Assembly (NCBI RefSeq): GCF_021130785.1
Contig: NC_060209.1
Coordinates: forward strand, 20,049,501 to 20,113,500
Length of the DNA: 64,000 nt
Direction of reading: 5' to 3'
Source of the DNA: Homalodisca vitripennis
Lineage: Eukaryota > Arthropoda > Insecta > Hemiptera > Cicadellidae
The notes below the pieces were generated by a model. It was given only the letters and a program-made list of their open reading frames with translations, was not told the origin of the DNA and searched no databases. Every line of letters begins with the position of its first letter. The stretch's first letter is position 1. The translations under genes and the position numbers were made by a program. Of this stretch, positions 23,561 through 36,173 are shown one piece after another.

Positions 23561-24605
23561 CTTGCTTTACACATGTATGCAACAGTATCACGTATTCAAT
23601 AAATACATTGGCATTATTCCTCCATGAAGAGTAATTAAACTAAAGTACCACTAAAAAATTAATGCTTTAAAAAACTAACTAACTAACCAAATTCCTTTAT
23701 TTGTAAACAAATAGAAGAAAGGTTATAATATAAATTAAAGTACATTGTTCACACCATCTTTGTATTATGTGGAAGGACTCACATAATCTGTATACAAGGA
23801 AAATTACATGTTAAGTATGTAATGTATTTGAAAAAAGTAATAAACTTGTGCAGTTTAAATGTACAGTATAATGCAGTTCGTCATTGATTTGTTCGCAAAA
23901 AGAACATTGAGGTTTATTCATTCTAAGTTAATTAATAATATAAGTGTTTCTTTTGAAATATAAATAAATTTGAATAATCAATAATGAAGTACAGTAGTAA
24001 CAAAATAAAATAATAATAATATATAATCTAGGAAAGGCTTTGGTTAAAATCCTATATGATAAGTTCTATTATACGAGTACAGTAGAATATAATATAAACA
24101 GAATTATAAAGTTTATGCAATTTTTTAAAGATAATGGAAAACCTTTTGTCTTTGCATAGATAGTGAAAAAGTGTTCTTCAGGTCAAGTGTGATTTTTTAA
24201 CATTTTAATTCACAGCCTTCTTATATATTTTTATAATGCAAAATTTGTAAGAAATGTTTATTCATTTATTCCACCAGATAATGCAGGAATTTAAGTTGAA
24301 TAATTTGAAATTAGACTTGCAGGCAATTTAAAGGTAAAGGGTGATTTAAATATTTTAGTAATATTAGAATATACGAGTGTATGAAATATGAAATATTTTT
24401 ATATACAAAAAGAAATAATTTTGTTAAGACATATTTCATTAACGAGCACGTCACTTGTAGCAATTAATTATATACAAAATTTGCATTCTTATATTCAAGT
24501 TTTTTATTGTACTGATGATAAGATTTTACAATATAACCACAGTCTAACTTCACACCACAATATTAAATTATTCACTGCCGTTGGTGTGCTCTTTATAATA
24601 GTATA
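23561..24605. other. AT-rich interval, no gene seen
   Basis: Only short frames. The part nearest 24,605 may contain further, unreadable remains of the minus-strand transposase that begins at 25,010. Confidence 0.55.
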
Positions 24606-25010
24606 GGCTGTCAGGCCTCCATGTCATAAAATTTTGTATTTATTTACTTTACCTGATAAATAAAAATTAGTCTCGTCAGAGAAAAAATTTCTTTTAATAT
24701 AATTATCATCATGGTGTAAAGTATCTAGCATATATAGAAAAAAATTATTTTCGAAGAATCCAGGCATTTGGTGTAACTTCGTATACAGTTGTTTCATTTT
24801 TTAATTCCTGGAAATCTCATGGATTTTTGGCCTATTCATAAATAACGGTTGAACACTTCGCACATCTTCATCGTTGACACGGGAACGATCGATATCGTTC
24901 TTGTTGTGTTGTGTTCATGAATTTTTTATACCAAGGCGTAATTGAAGGTCTTGAAGGAGGACTTTTATTATACATCGTTTGTAATCTTCGATGAATAAAA
25001 AACATAAGTC
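24606..25010 (-). pseudogene. Decayed Tc1/mariner-type transposase (DUF4817-like HTH plus SDE block)
   Basis: Read on the minus strand, several blocks of an insect transposase family appear in the expected order. First is YNKSPPSRPSI..WYKKFMNT, typical of a DUF4817-type helix-turn-helix. After a frameshift comes SRVNDEDVRSVQPLFMNRPK, then FFSDETNFYLSGKVNKYK. The last matches the block around the first or second catalytic Asp (consensus FSDE.TF..SGKVN). The frame changes at least twice, stops interrupt it, and the stretch between the HTH and SDE blocks is shorter than in intact members. No terminal repeats were found. It is dead, and was probably a single old insertion. The family call rests on motif memory. 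Confidence 0.7.
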
Positions 25011-26600
25011 TTTTTCAAAAAACTATTCCACACACAGTGCTGTAACATGAGTGTCCACTGTAATACTAATGAGACTTCAATAATTACTTGTTTTTGTTTA
25101 CCAGCCAACAATATAAACCATTCAGCTGTTTAATCTGCCTGTTGATGAAAACCTTTTAAGTAACTCTCTCCTGTGGTGGCATTAGGAAACTTTTATGTCC
25201 CATGGAACATTTTTTATGTTCCTACAATTTATCTATTGAAGAAACGTGGATCATAATGAATGTTTCTTATTGAACGATACCTTAATATTTCAATGCAGTT
25301 ATTTTATAAATACAATACCAAATATGGATTTCCAAGATATTGGTGTTGTAAAGACTATTATAATTTATTAAAAATGTTATCACACGTATTTGTTGTGTTC
25401 TGTCGTAACAAATAAACTTATCTCTCCTGAGTAATTCTTTTTTGATTAACCAGAGTAGCCCACGACTACTCACTAAACAATATTAAATTGTATAATAAGA
25501 TTAAAACCTGTTTTATTTTCTGTGTAAAAGACTAGTTTTGCGGGATAAATGATGGGAAATTACAATATTGAACAACTACTGAGTGAGCTGCACTGAGACT
25601 TAACGAATGTTTATTATAAAAACATATTTTTATATCCTGTATTCGATTATTATCCAAACAATTTTGTTATTTTAATTTTTGTAATATTTACAAACGAACA
25701 CATTATAAAATACGCTTGGACCCACAGTAAATTATACAAATTGAAGATATATATTTTAATACAGTATTATCTTTCGGTTTTATCTGTAGAAAATATTAAG
25801 TTTTTAAGCGATATTCAACTACTGAGAAGAGTAGGAAGGATATACATACAATATTACGATCTGCGGTGTCGTTAATATTAAAAGAGCAGTTTCTGTTTTA
25901 CAGCAGCTTTTTTGCAACCGTGCTCGGTGTAGTGTTCTGATATTTACCGGCAGCCAGTATTATAGATTACTTTAAGCTCGTGTAAAATATGAAAGTTCTC
26001 CAAAATATTTCTGGAATATTACTTATAATACTCATGAGACACTTTATTTTAATAAATTAAAGCGTAAAAAATTATATTACGCATTGGGTTTTTTAAAATT
26101 CAATATTTATGAACATTAGCTAGTATAATGACGAAAAGGATAATAAATATTTAATTTAAATCTGCAACCTTTTTGCACCTATTCATTAGGCCTACATGAT
26201 GGCATTGATGAATGATTATGCAGTAGATCTGGACATCAATTATAATCAGTAGCACTAATGTTGATTCCATATCGTCAATGAACTTTTATTGTTTGTGTGA
26301 TGTACAGTTTAGTTATGTCCTATATAATATTCCTTGTATATGAATGCTAAACGTTATGAATAAATATATTTCATATGGTTGATATACTTATTTCATGACC
26401 GGTATTGTAATTATTTTATATTAGATTTCTTCATTTACAGCAAGTTCAGTTATTTCAAGTTTAAGTTCTGAATGTTCATTTTTCAATTTCAATTTTTAAT
26501 ATAACATAGAGGATTGTTATTATATATTTTTTGCTGTTGATAAATCACCCTGTTAAATCCATAGGAGATTCACTAGCAAAGTTTTAGCACTCTTAAAAGT
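25011..26600. other. AT-rich interval, no gene seen
   Basis: Only short chance frames. A block near 25,960-26,020 (CTTTAAGCTCGTG then ATATTTCTGGAAT) faintly resembles 33,140-33,200 and may be an old shared repeat. Confidence 0.5.
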
Positions 26601-26615
26601 GGTCCCAAAATGACT

Positions 26616-26990
26616 TTACCAACTGATTTTGAAAGAGAAAATGTTAATTTTTTTTATATATAACAAATCTTTTTTGTGTTGGAAACTTACAACATGCCTT
26701 ACAAACTTTGATTGCTTTAAATATTCAAGTTGAAATAAAAGAGATGTGTCGAAAGACCTATTGCAAATACAAGGATCCAAAGCAAATTCATTATCAAAAA
26801 ATCTCTTCCACAGGTTTGCAGTGCTTCTGCAGCACTTTTCGTTCGCTAAGTCAACGTCTTTCACAATGTAAAGGCACATTCGATCATTCAATCGAGACTT
26901 CTGAAAGAAAATGCATGAATGCACAGGTAGTTCTACTGATGGGATCTAACAATTTTCACTGCTTTAACAGCAACATCTATTAATTCCAAA
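26616..26990 (-). pseudogene. Possible decayed hAT-type (SCAND3/ZBED-like) transposase fragment
   Basis: The minus frame of 102 codons carries the block SRLNDRMCLYIVKDVDLANE. Just upstream, across a stop, is AVKAVKIVRSH. Together these recall the hAT-derived proteins in which VNFIK..LNSRLF..LCKDMDADHE precedes the RWLS motif. The RWLS motif itself is not readable. No zinc finger, terminal repeats or host splice sites are evident. It may instead be a chance frame. Confidence 0.3.
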
Positions 26991-27146
26991 ACCTCAAATA
27001 TTGTTTACGCACAAACCATTTTGGTGAATAATAAATTATAATTTGATGAATTTTGCGCATTCATAATTTTTAACTACATTTAAAAAAAATTCTAATAAGG
27101 CTGTCCAAATACCTTTTCCTCTACTTACAGTTTTCCATGTTTTTCC

Positions 27147-27149
<3 letters not shown>

Positions 27150-27196
<47 letters not shown>
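27150..27196 (-). repeat. 47-base poly-T run
   Basis: An uninterrupted T tract, equivalent to a poly-A tail on the minus strand. No retroposed body is recognisable to its right (27,197-27,500), so it may be a plain homopolymer. Confidence 0.9.
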
Positions 27197-27199
<3 letters not shown>

Positions 27200-27512
27200 C
27201 AAGTTATAATCAATAATATTGATAGACGTGTTCGAAAAATTTCTGCTAAATAACGCTGTTTTCCAGGAAGCAAACATCAACCAATCCGTAGGGGTGCCTG
27301 CAATTTATTTTTAAAGGTTGTATTCACTAAGCTACAATTTATTACTTCTGATGTACAAGTATAATGTATATGAAGTTGGCCATTTCTGTATCTGTTAAAG
27401 TTAACTAAAATTATAATTTAATGAGGATTTTGATTACGCTTAGCTTGCAAGTGGATTCGTTGATTGATAAAGTTGCATTGTTTGCTTTGTATCCTTGGTG
27501 GAAGTAGGTGGG

Positions 27513-27592
27513 TTTTAATGGAAAAGACATTTCTTAGATACTTCCACAATAAATTTATTAAAAACAGCGCTTTCGCAGGTTAAGGCATCATC

Positions 27593-27628
<36 letters not shown>

Positions 27629-27704
27629 ATGCCTTAACCGGCGAAAGCGCTATTTTAAATAAATTTATTGTGGAAGTATCTAAGAAATGTCTTTTCCATT
27701 AAAA
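27513..27704. mobile_element. Foldback (hairpin) element with poly-T centre
   Basis: The left arm, 27,513-27,594, starts TTTTAATGGAAAAGACATTT and ends GGTTAAGGCATCATCAG. The right arm, 27,626-27,704, is its reverse complement with a few differences (CAGG against CGG; AAAACAGCGC against AAATAGCGC). About 31 T residues lie between. Arms of about 80 bp with no coding content fit a foldback MITE or an inverted duplication of a repeat with a poly-A end. No clear target-site duplication was found. Confidence 0.85.
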
Positions 27705-30700
27705 GTTGCATTGACCTATTCACGATCCTTCTGATATGGGGTATTGTATTTGTGTATAAACCCCTTCAAACAACTCAAAAACACATACAATGTTGGCTAA
27801 GTTAATATGGGACGATTTTTACCATCCCCATGAAGTCTAAACACTCATTCTCTGTATATTTTACCTCTCAAACATAATGGAGAGTCTTATATTACCATAA
27901 CAAGTTTGCTATATTCACAAGTGGCAGATTTTTCTCGTATAGAATATATCAAAGAATGTTCAAAGTTACGATATGGACTTGAATATGTTTGGAGACTATG
28001 TAGAGAAATAAAGAAAAGTTGCCAATGTTAGATATATAATATACAATTTCTATATTATCACTGGTTTGATTTTTATTAAAAGAATTTTACTTTCTAGAAA
28101 ACCTCGTATTTGAGTTTATTACTAACTATTATTTTATATATGATTTATTAAAGTTACTACAAATCTTAAATATTATTTTACTACGGTACATAAAAAATAC
28201 TCTGTAATTGCATAAATATGTGTCAAAATTCAAAGCCAAAAGAAGGTTACAGTAAGTTTGGTAATTAACGTTAGGTTAGCTGCCTCATGCAAACTGGAGC
28301 GAGGATTAGTAAACATACATTATGTATATGAGTGGCTCTTGGGTAGATTTAATGCATAATTCATGTATTGTCAGGAGACATACATGCTCGAGGCCGTGAA
28401 GAGTTATGCGTTATACACAGAAGTACTTATATACTATAGACGTAATTCCTTATTTTTCAGGAGTAAAAACTCTATTAAAAAGAGGACTAAATCTATTATT
28501 ATTATAAACATAAAATTAGTTTAATATTACTGAAATATGTGTTTACGAAAACTGTTGGAACATTTGGAAATAGACCAAAGTAAATTATGATCGTGTGAAC
28601 AATTATTTGATAGGTCACAAAAGGAATGAGTTCTGTTCCCAAAAAGAACGTGAAAGGCCAACGTCATAGATGGAATGGGAGGGAAATATCACTCAGATTA
28701 GGTCAGCCTGACCATTCTTTATTTTATTTTCGTAAATGGAAATGTTTGGTTGTCTGAATACTGAAGAAATTATTGATGAATATATACTCAATCCTACTGG
28801 GATAGAAAACAATTTATTACTTTATTAGTTTTTACATAACATATTGTTTTTTTTATTCCTTTTTAATAATCAGTAATATTTTCTTGGAAATATGAAATAT
28901 TAATATTGATTGGAGCTTTTATTTGTTGGATTATCTTTCTAACTCCGTTCATAAAGCTGTTTTACAGTTTTAGTAATGCCATTAGGGTGTTTCATAATTA
29001 ATAGTTTATTCAAGATTTGATCATATTCCAATAATAATAAATCTTGATAGTGACAGCTAACCTGAATCAAATATTCAGAATATGTATCTCTTGTTTGTAA
29101 TTATTTGTTAGTAGCGTAATTAGATTCTCATTTGAGAGTAGCACTTTATCCAACTACAACTTATTGGAATAATGAACTATATTGTGTGAACTATATGAGA
29201 ATTATGAACGTTGACAATATATTGTAAATATTAATTATGAAATAGTACAGGATTGACAGTATTCTGTTCTAAACACGAATGCGTACACAATGATTAATTT
29301 TCTTGCTTTTTTAAAACCTATTGAATAAGAGGAAAAACAACCAACAACCATATTACTGTACTTTTTGTTATAATTCCTGAGGTCGGAAGTGAACTTGCCT
29401 GAAAGCTCTTCCGGTATGCTGCACTTCCGCATTAACATACACTCGTTGCTCTGGACTTGGTTAGCTTCGTGATTACAATCGTAATAAGTTAAAATCCCTT
29501 TCACTTTGCGATTTTGTGTATTGAACAGCTTCATAGCATTAGTTCGGAGAATAACAGTAACATGCTATCATGTAGTCTGATTTCCTTTAGGCAGGGTTCA
29601 AAATGTATGTACATAAGTGGATCTAAAAGCTGAAATTTTGGTATGTATATTTATTCTGCTCATACCTCAGAGTATTTAATTTTAATACGTTTAAATCAAA
29701 ATCAAATGTTTTCAAAACCACTTCCCCTAAAAATGCTTTACTGATTTTAAATTTAATTCATACGTTTTAGACTTTTATGTACTTAACAAAACTGTAATCT
29801 ATTTAAATTTTCCGTTGAAATAGTTATAAGGAGATTCTATTTTAGGCTCAACGCATATATAATGATTTAGTCTATTGAGAGTAGTTTAAGCTTCACGTGT
29901 AAAATATTCGATGCTTCAGTAACTATAAAAGCTAAAAATTAGCATATTTCAACCCATATAAAATTCCAAAACCTGAATAAACATAACGGATACTCCGTAT
30001 CGTGTAAGTAACGTTTACACAATGTTGATTATAATCAACATGTGAGCTTTCTGTGTATATATGTTTCTAAAATATGCCTCTCTTCTGGGTTACATTAATG
30101 TTTACTACTTTTAAAATTTTAGAGATATTGTTTATACATGTTGTTTGGACATATTACATATAATCACTCTTTGAATCAGTTCGAAAATTTACACTTTAAA
30201 TGGCATAAAAAACGATAAAGCATGTTTTGCATTGCATGTTTTGTAAATATACTAGTAAATGTGTTTAAAAGCAAATGATATGGTAAAGAATATCCTACTC
30301 ATAATAACAAACAGATAAATGTACAATTTATATAAAATCTGACGAAATTTGTGTTGAATTATGTTCTTTGATGAAGACTGTACGCTTTCGTTTGTAAGAT
30401 AAAATAGGCCTAATCTCGTTCTTATTCAGTTTTAAAGTGGTTGAAAATCCTTTCATGGTTTGAGAATTGATATTATAAGTTGACAGAATCTTCGTCTTTG
30501 AAATACGAAATAACTGTTATCGGTCTCAAATAACATTAGACCATTACTCTCATTATGTCTTTCTCCTGTTGGAAAATGTTTTCTTTTAAATATCTACAGT
30601 TTAATACCTGTTAATTTATAATATAAATTCTTTAGACAGATTTTTAAAGCAATATTCTAATAAATTAAATTTACTGAAACATTTGAGACTGTTATATTAA

Positions 30701-31770
30701 TTTTAATTTATTCAAACAGTATAGTAATTTTATCTTTTGTTTAAAATTTCCAGCTACAGAATGAAAGGTATATTTTAGTTCTTTATTCTAAGATATCAAC
30801 ATACGATAGCCATTAAACATCAACGTTTAGTGTAGACTATTGTTATTTTCTTGCCTTCTTTTATGTATACAATTGAATTAGTGATTGAAATTATATTTAT
30901 AACCAAATTTATAGACAAATATTATATGTCGAAAGATATTTGATAAAATAGGTTAAAAAATATGTATTTAGATGTAACAGAAATGAGTAAAAAATATTCT
31001 TACTATCTCAAATTTGAGAAAATATAAATTATTACTGTCATTTCATTGTATATGAAATAACAAATGTTATTAATTTTTACAATAGGTTACTTTTGAGCGT
31101 TATTCTTTTATAAAACTGAACACTTAACAGTTCTCTTAGAACAATATTTCATGAATATACAAATCTAGTTTTATTTACATAGACAGTTGAATAAAAACTG
31201 TTTTAAAAGAAATAATATAAAACACAATTAAACACTTATATTATTATTTAACTGTACAGATGTTTCTGTACTGTTATATGTTTACGACATAGAACGTATT
31301 CTTTCCTTGAGGTAAAATAATATTCAAATAGTAAAATAACTAGAGAAAATAATTACGAGACATGTCCTACTGTGTAAGCGTATCCAAACATGGTCCTCAT
31401 CGACATATTTACCGCCACTCTACTTCCAAATTGTCCGTAACATTCTCATTCATTTGTGAGTATTTAGTAGTTTATAACGTGCTAAAATAGTAAGTCAAAA
31501 CATTAACAAACATTATATCATATGCATAAATAATTATATTACAAACCAAAGCTAGGGCGACATTTTAGATTGTAAATTACTTTTTTGAAATACATTTAAT
31601 AATTATTTTTTTCCAGTTATTTGACTAACTAATAAGCAATTGAAACAAATATTTTTTTGGCTGATATTAACAGGTGTACACAAAACAAAGGTTTTATTTC
31701 TCTGGTAAATATCTTACAAAAGATAAAACATCAATATTTTCTGCAGTCAACATATCACGTTAATTTTAAA
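27705..31770. other. Long AT-rich interval, no gene seen
   Basis: 4 kb without a supported frame or repeat array. The 99-codon minus frame at 29,235-29,534 has no recognised domain. The only structured site noted is the 20-bp palindrome at 30,022-30,041. Confidence 0.5.
30022..30041. repeat. Perfect 20-bp palindrome
   Basis: ATGTTGATTATAATCAACAT equals its own reverse complement. The flanks CAC and GTG extend the symmetry after one unpaired base. It could be a chance site or a homodimer binding site. Confidence 0.85.
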
Positions 31771-32030
31771 CTGTGTTTACCCGCGTAGAAAGCATTGGTA
31801 CTGGATATGTCAAACTGTGGGTTAATGGAATTGTGGGAACGTGTCAGTGAATATTTTATCCTTGCTGTTGTGTTTCGCTATCTGCCGTGTGTTCTCTCGC
31901 AACAATGAGAGATACAGCGCTTCTCGTATCGTGATGTTTTGAGCTTTACACAGCTTTAACTACATTAACAACTGTCTGTTGTGGTTTTCTGTTCAAGCTA
32001 TTACGCGAATGTAGCACATTCAATAGCTTG
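31771..32030 (+). repeat. Unknown dispersed repeat, copy 2
   Basis: This is the same block as 18,714-18,995, with an internal deletion near its start and scattered substitutions. Similarity ends near GTTCAAGCTATTACGC plus a poorly matched AATA..TTGA..TGGTT segment. The reading frame of copy 1 is not preserved, which argues against a conserved gene. Confidence 0.85.
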
Positions 32031-32639
32031 ACTTTGGTTTACAAACTTAAAACTGAAGCAACATTTTATACTGTATAATACATATTATTACTGAATATCA
32101 TGTTAAACTACTGGAACTGGATACTCATGCGTTCGAACGTTCAGAAAAATCATTAATCTTAAAACTGTGCGCAAGATGGAGTTTAGCAATAGCAGTAAAT
32201 TGAGTATCTCATTATATCATTACTTAGGCAAAATTAGGAAATCTAAGAAATAGGAAATGTAACAATACAGCTACTTTTTAAGTGTCGGAAAAGATATATT
32301 TGTCAAAGTTTGCAGAGGCTTCCATTGCCTAATTATTTGTTTTACTTTTGAATTTGGCCTTTTATAAGCCTACTTGAAATCCCGTTCCCATATACCGAGA
32401 GGCCAATAATAAGATGATGGTCATTTTAATTTCCAGAAAATAATCTGTGACACAGTTGAGGGCTTCGAAAATCACTTTGCAAAAAAAATACCAAAACCTA
32501 ATCCTAAAAGTTTTTTTTATTTTAAGATAAACATTGTAGGAGTTATGTATTATATGTTTTATATGAACGGAACAAAAGAGTTAGGCTATCTATGATGGAA
32601 TGAGATTATGTTTCTATGAAATTCTATGTTGTATAAAAA
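32031..32639. other. AT-rich interval, no gene seen
   Basis: No frame or repeat recognised. Confidence 0.55.
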
Positions 32640-32815
32640 ACTACTCACTCTTTATCCTCCCTAGTAAGGCATTAGTTTAATGCCTTAAGAAGCTTGAATT
32701 ATCCTCCAGTTTTTAAACAATGAGGCTATAACCTCAGGACATATATAACAAAAGGAGTTCAATGAGGAGAAGATAAACAAAACATACACACACACATACA
32801 CAGAAATTAAAACTT
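32640..32815. repeat. Retroelement-like 3' region with CA-rich end
   Basis: Contains a 10-bp-stem hairpin (TAAGGCATTA-gt-TTAATGCCTTA, near 32,664-32,686) and ends in ACATACACACACACATACAC. The plan (CCTCC..GGCATTAG..TGCC, then a spacer, then CA repeats) parallels 63,510-63,985, where CCCCACATGGGCATCAGCCT precedes a long (CA)n. I infer two members of one element type. The family is unknown. Confidence 0.35.
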
Positions 32816-34264
32816 TAACATCTGTAGAAAAATATCCAGCTATCATAAAAGTGCTTATTTTATAAATGTTTTAGGATCTTCATAAAACATAATTAAATCT
32901 ATCTAAAAATACGCAAATTGCAAGAAATAGTTTAATAAGGTATTTCCTTGTACTTTAATTTGTAGGAAATATTAGTTTGAAGTTCTATTTAATTACTGGT
33001 AAGGGAAAGAAGGGTGAGCAGTATTATTAACTGTTGCTAATATCATGGGAGCAGTCGCAAGCTCGTTTAAAATAACCTTTTTAAATTAATAACAAGACAG
33101 CTTAGTGTTGTGCTTGGATTTACGAGTGCTCTGTTTTATGCACTACTTTAAGCTTGTTTTAATTATGGAATACTAATACTTTGTTCGTAGTATTTCTGGA
33201 GCATCTCCCTTTTAGATTATCTTTTAGTTAAACAAATTACTGCAAAAAAAATTAAAATATACAATGTTATTAAACATTTGAATATGTTAATCTTGTAGTA
33301 ATGACATTATTATTATTAGTTTAGTATGGGAAAAATACGTCGCAATATAATTATTTTTAATTTTTATCTCAACATGACCACTTATTACTTTTCATCTACG
33401 CGACCATTTTCGTACTTACTCGTTACGCATACACGGTAAGTTTTATTATTATTTTACTTTACTTTACTTTATTATTACTTTATTATTACGGTACTTTTTA
33501 TGTATTAAAAGTATTAATTATAGTATTAATACTTTTGATATTCCGCTAATATAATATTTACTTATAGAAATTATGTAGATCTCATTCCTGTATGGAGTGT
33601 AAAAAAGTCCCCCACTTGATTGGTAACTCCCGAAAGATTACAGGTAAAGTAATAAAACTTAATATTTCATTACTACACCTATAAATCTACTTTTTGAAGT
33701 AGTTGAAATTTTTTTGATATCAGGAGGATGACCCGCAAGGAGTCAGAAGTAAATCTTTAATTAGAGCATAGGTCGAGTAGTACATCAAATTAAAGTTATT
33801 ATTAGTAGAGTACAATGCCGCAAATATGAAAAGGTTCACTCTTTAAAAAGTTACGCTGGTTTGAGTTTTGAAACATTTAAAATGTAGGTCCTGTTCTAGG
33901 TGGTTAATTATTTTTGTGTTGGTTTAAGTTGTGAAAGTTAAACTTAGTAAATCAATACTGGACTTAAGAACTAGTTTTTAAGGCAGCTATTGACTCTTCA
34001 CATCCAATGGATGATGGTCTACAAAAAGATAGGCCAATTTTTTAACTTAAGTATAGTCCAGGATGTTCATTATTTTAAAGGAACCATATCTGATGTGAAT
34101 ATTCAATAACTATAAGTGCTCTTGTAATAAGATATATTATTTTAACATTCTTTTAAAAGTATGATGCAAATAGTGCGATAAAATATTGAACAGTGTTCTG
34201 ATTCTTTTTTGGAACATAGTTGATTGCCTTATCAAACTTGATCTACGGTCTACGATATATGACA
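32816..34264. other. AT-rich interval, simple repeats only
   Basis: No gene seen. A (TTTAC)n/(TTATTA)n tract lies at about 33,440-33,490. Confidence 0.55.
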
Positions 34265-34665
34265 TTCACGTTTATTTAAGTAAAATACTCGCCTTCGGCT
34301 CGCTGGGGGCTGCGCCTCCAGGCCCTTGATTGGGGAGCTGGCTAAATGCGGGGATAAGCGGAATTCGGAGACAGGTCCGAGCATTAGATTAGGGATCTGG
34401 AAGTTTAAAGTAGACCTATTTTATTGATTCATTGCGGATTGAACCAAACTTTGGACTTTGAGGGCGTTTTGTAGCTTAACCATTAGAGATACGAGAAAAA
34501 GTGACTGTACCTTTCTTGTCGGAAATTTTAATTTTATCTTTCGATTCTGACCTCGGATTTTAGCTTTCGAGTTTCGGTTTAACCGATACACAGCATGGAA
34601 CAAAAGTTTGCACTGGTCAGCTATTGTGAATTGTTTAGTGTAATGATAATAAAAACCTATTCTAA
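34265..34665 (-). repeat. Dispersed repeat with hairpin-bearing end, copy 2
   Basis: Reverse-complement match to 450-880. It opens with ACTCGCCTTCGGCTCGCTGG and the GC-rich hairpin end, and closes with CTGGTCAGCTATTGTGAATT and a CCTATTCTAAATTGG segment. The hairpin here is less perfect (GGGGGCTGCGCCTCC). Its inner end lies about 20 bases from the TTAA site of the next element. The 100-codon frame at 34,421-34,723 spans both and is not a gene. Confidence 0.7.
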
Positions 34666-34686
34666 ATTGGAATTTTAAAATGTTAA

Positions 34687-36173
34687 GGGCACCCCAAACG
34701 CCAAATATTTTTTTAAAATACATTTTCTGATTATTATTGATTATTATTCTCTAGAAATTCCTCTTTCCAGTGATATATAAACACATTCATATATATAAAG
34801 CTCTAAATTAGATAGAAAATTATTTGAATATATGCTTGCAACGTAATTTTTTAGCAGATATTTGCGACAACATTTGTGTTTAGCATCATTTTACTTTTTA
34901 TAGTGCTACTAGTTATTTTTTTCAGTATATGCCCTATGGTGAGGATATAAAAATAAGTAAATTGGAGTGTTTAGGGCATATTAAAAAAAAGAATGGGAAC
35001 TCAATTGCGTACACTGAAACAGAAATCAAAAAAAAACACAAAGCTTGCTGATGGTAAGCCGCTTTCAGGAAAAAATCGACTAACAGATTTAGCTGTTCAA
35101 AAAGCTTCAGATTTTTTATGGCCTAGCTATAAGAAGGAATTGTCACAGCCTGAATGATATGAAAAAAAGCAGTCTGGGCCACTTACTTTCATTTCATGTC
35201 AAGTAACAATGAGCCACGTCATGAACTCTGTCCTAAAGAACCTGATATGTGGTGTAAGTACAACATTGCAGTTATCGAGGGCAAAGAATATGACCACGAC
35301 AAGCACTTTCACCTTCCTGAAATCATAATGTCAGAAGTAAAGCCAATATTTAGAGATCTCTCTAACCCTGAATTGTTAAAAAAAAATGCTTAGCTGGTAA
35401 AACACAAAACCCAAACGAAGCCTTGAATAATCTTATTTGGACCCGTGTGCCTAAAAGGACCTTCGTAGGCCTACCAACATTAAAATTTGGTGCCCAAGAT
35501 GCTGTATTGTCTTTCAATGATGGGTATTCAAGCAAATGTAAGTAATTGAGCACCTAGGGCTACAATTAGGTAAGCACTTCATTGAGGCTATGCATCGCCT
35601 AGACAAATACCGAATACATAAAAGTGAAAAGGCCGCAGAAGAATTGGAAAAAAGATCATACAGAGCAGGGACCTTGCTTAAAAGGAGACTTGAGGACCAG
35701 TACCAAGATGCAGAAGTCCAAGACAACCCAGCATATGCTGCTGGAGGGCACTAAAATGTGAGTAAATAGCAAAAATATGATTTTATTTTGAGTTTTTGTT
35801 TGATTTTCCGAAAGTTTGAATTTTTAATATTTTGAAGACACATAAGTAAAAAAGTATTAAAGGTAGACCAATAAAACTTTCAGGACATCTTTATATGGGC
35901 TTATGCTAGTTTCCTGTGAGAGCATATTTGAATTGAGTCACTAACTTTTGAGATATTGATTTTTCTATTAAATGAAATTTGTAAAAATAAAGTATAATTT
36001 TAAAAAAAAATTAAAATAATATTATAATTGGTTATATTCAAAAATCCTCTCACCACAACCTAGCAAAAGGTATCCTCTAAGTACTGTAAAAGTTTCATCT
36101 AGATATCTCTTTTAGTCTTTGAGTAATGTGTCCTACAGTTAACATTATGTTTAAAATGGCGTTCGGGCTCCCC
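34687..36173 (+). mobile_element. TTAA-flanked DNA transposon, Kolobok/Mutator-like, defective
   Basis: The element begins GGGCACCCCAAACGCC and ends GGCGTTCGGGCTCCCC. As inverted repeats these match at 13 of 16 positions. TTAA flanks both sides exactly (34,683-34,686 and 36,174-36,177), as expected for a target duplication. The 1,487-bp body carries a broken transposase tail (34,925-35,752) and an AT-rich 3' part. TTAA duplications are known for piggyBac and Kolobok. The protein resembles a family I know as 'Mutator-like transposase domain' (PF20700). True Mutator elements duplicate 8-11 bp, so a Kolobok-type assignment fits better. The 5' half of the transposase is missing, so this is an internally deleted copy. 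Confidence 0.65.
34925..35752 (+). pseudogene. Transposase C-terminal part, frameshifted (PF20700-like)
   Basis: The readable order is YGEDIKISKLECLGHI, then after a one-base shift in an A-run MGTQLRTLKQK, then LADGKPLSGKNRLTDLAVQK. A stop and shift follow, and then NNEPRHELCPKEPDMWCKYN, a SEVKPIFRDLSNPELLKK block, another A-run shift, GKTQNPNEALNNLIWTRVPK and TFVGLPTLKFGAQDAVLSFN. This matches, block by block, the C-terminal half of a transposase family frequent in hemipterans and Hydra (K.ECVGHVQKR; GRLTD; CP...SWCK; LHGKTQN.NE..N..IW). Two of the shifts lie in homopolymers, so some breaks could be assembly errors, but an internal stop near 35,155 also interrupts the frame. The catalytic N-terminal half is absent. 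Confidence 0.75.

Noticed and set aside
29235..29534. 99-codon minus-strand frame as a gene
   Set aside because: No domain, signal peptide or repeat relationship, and surroundings without coding character.
25890..33230. A dispersed repeat shared by about 25,890-26,030 and 33,060-33,210
   Set aside because: Only short words (CTTTAAGCT, TATTTCTGGA) match, which is too weak to separate from chance by eye.
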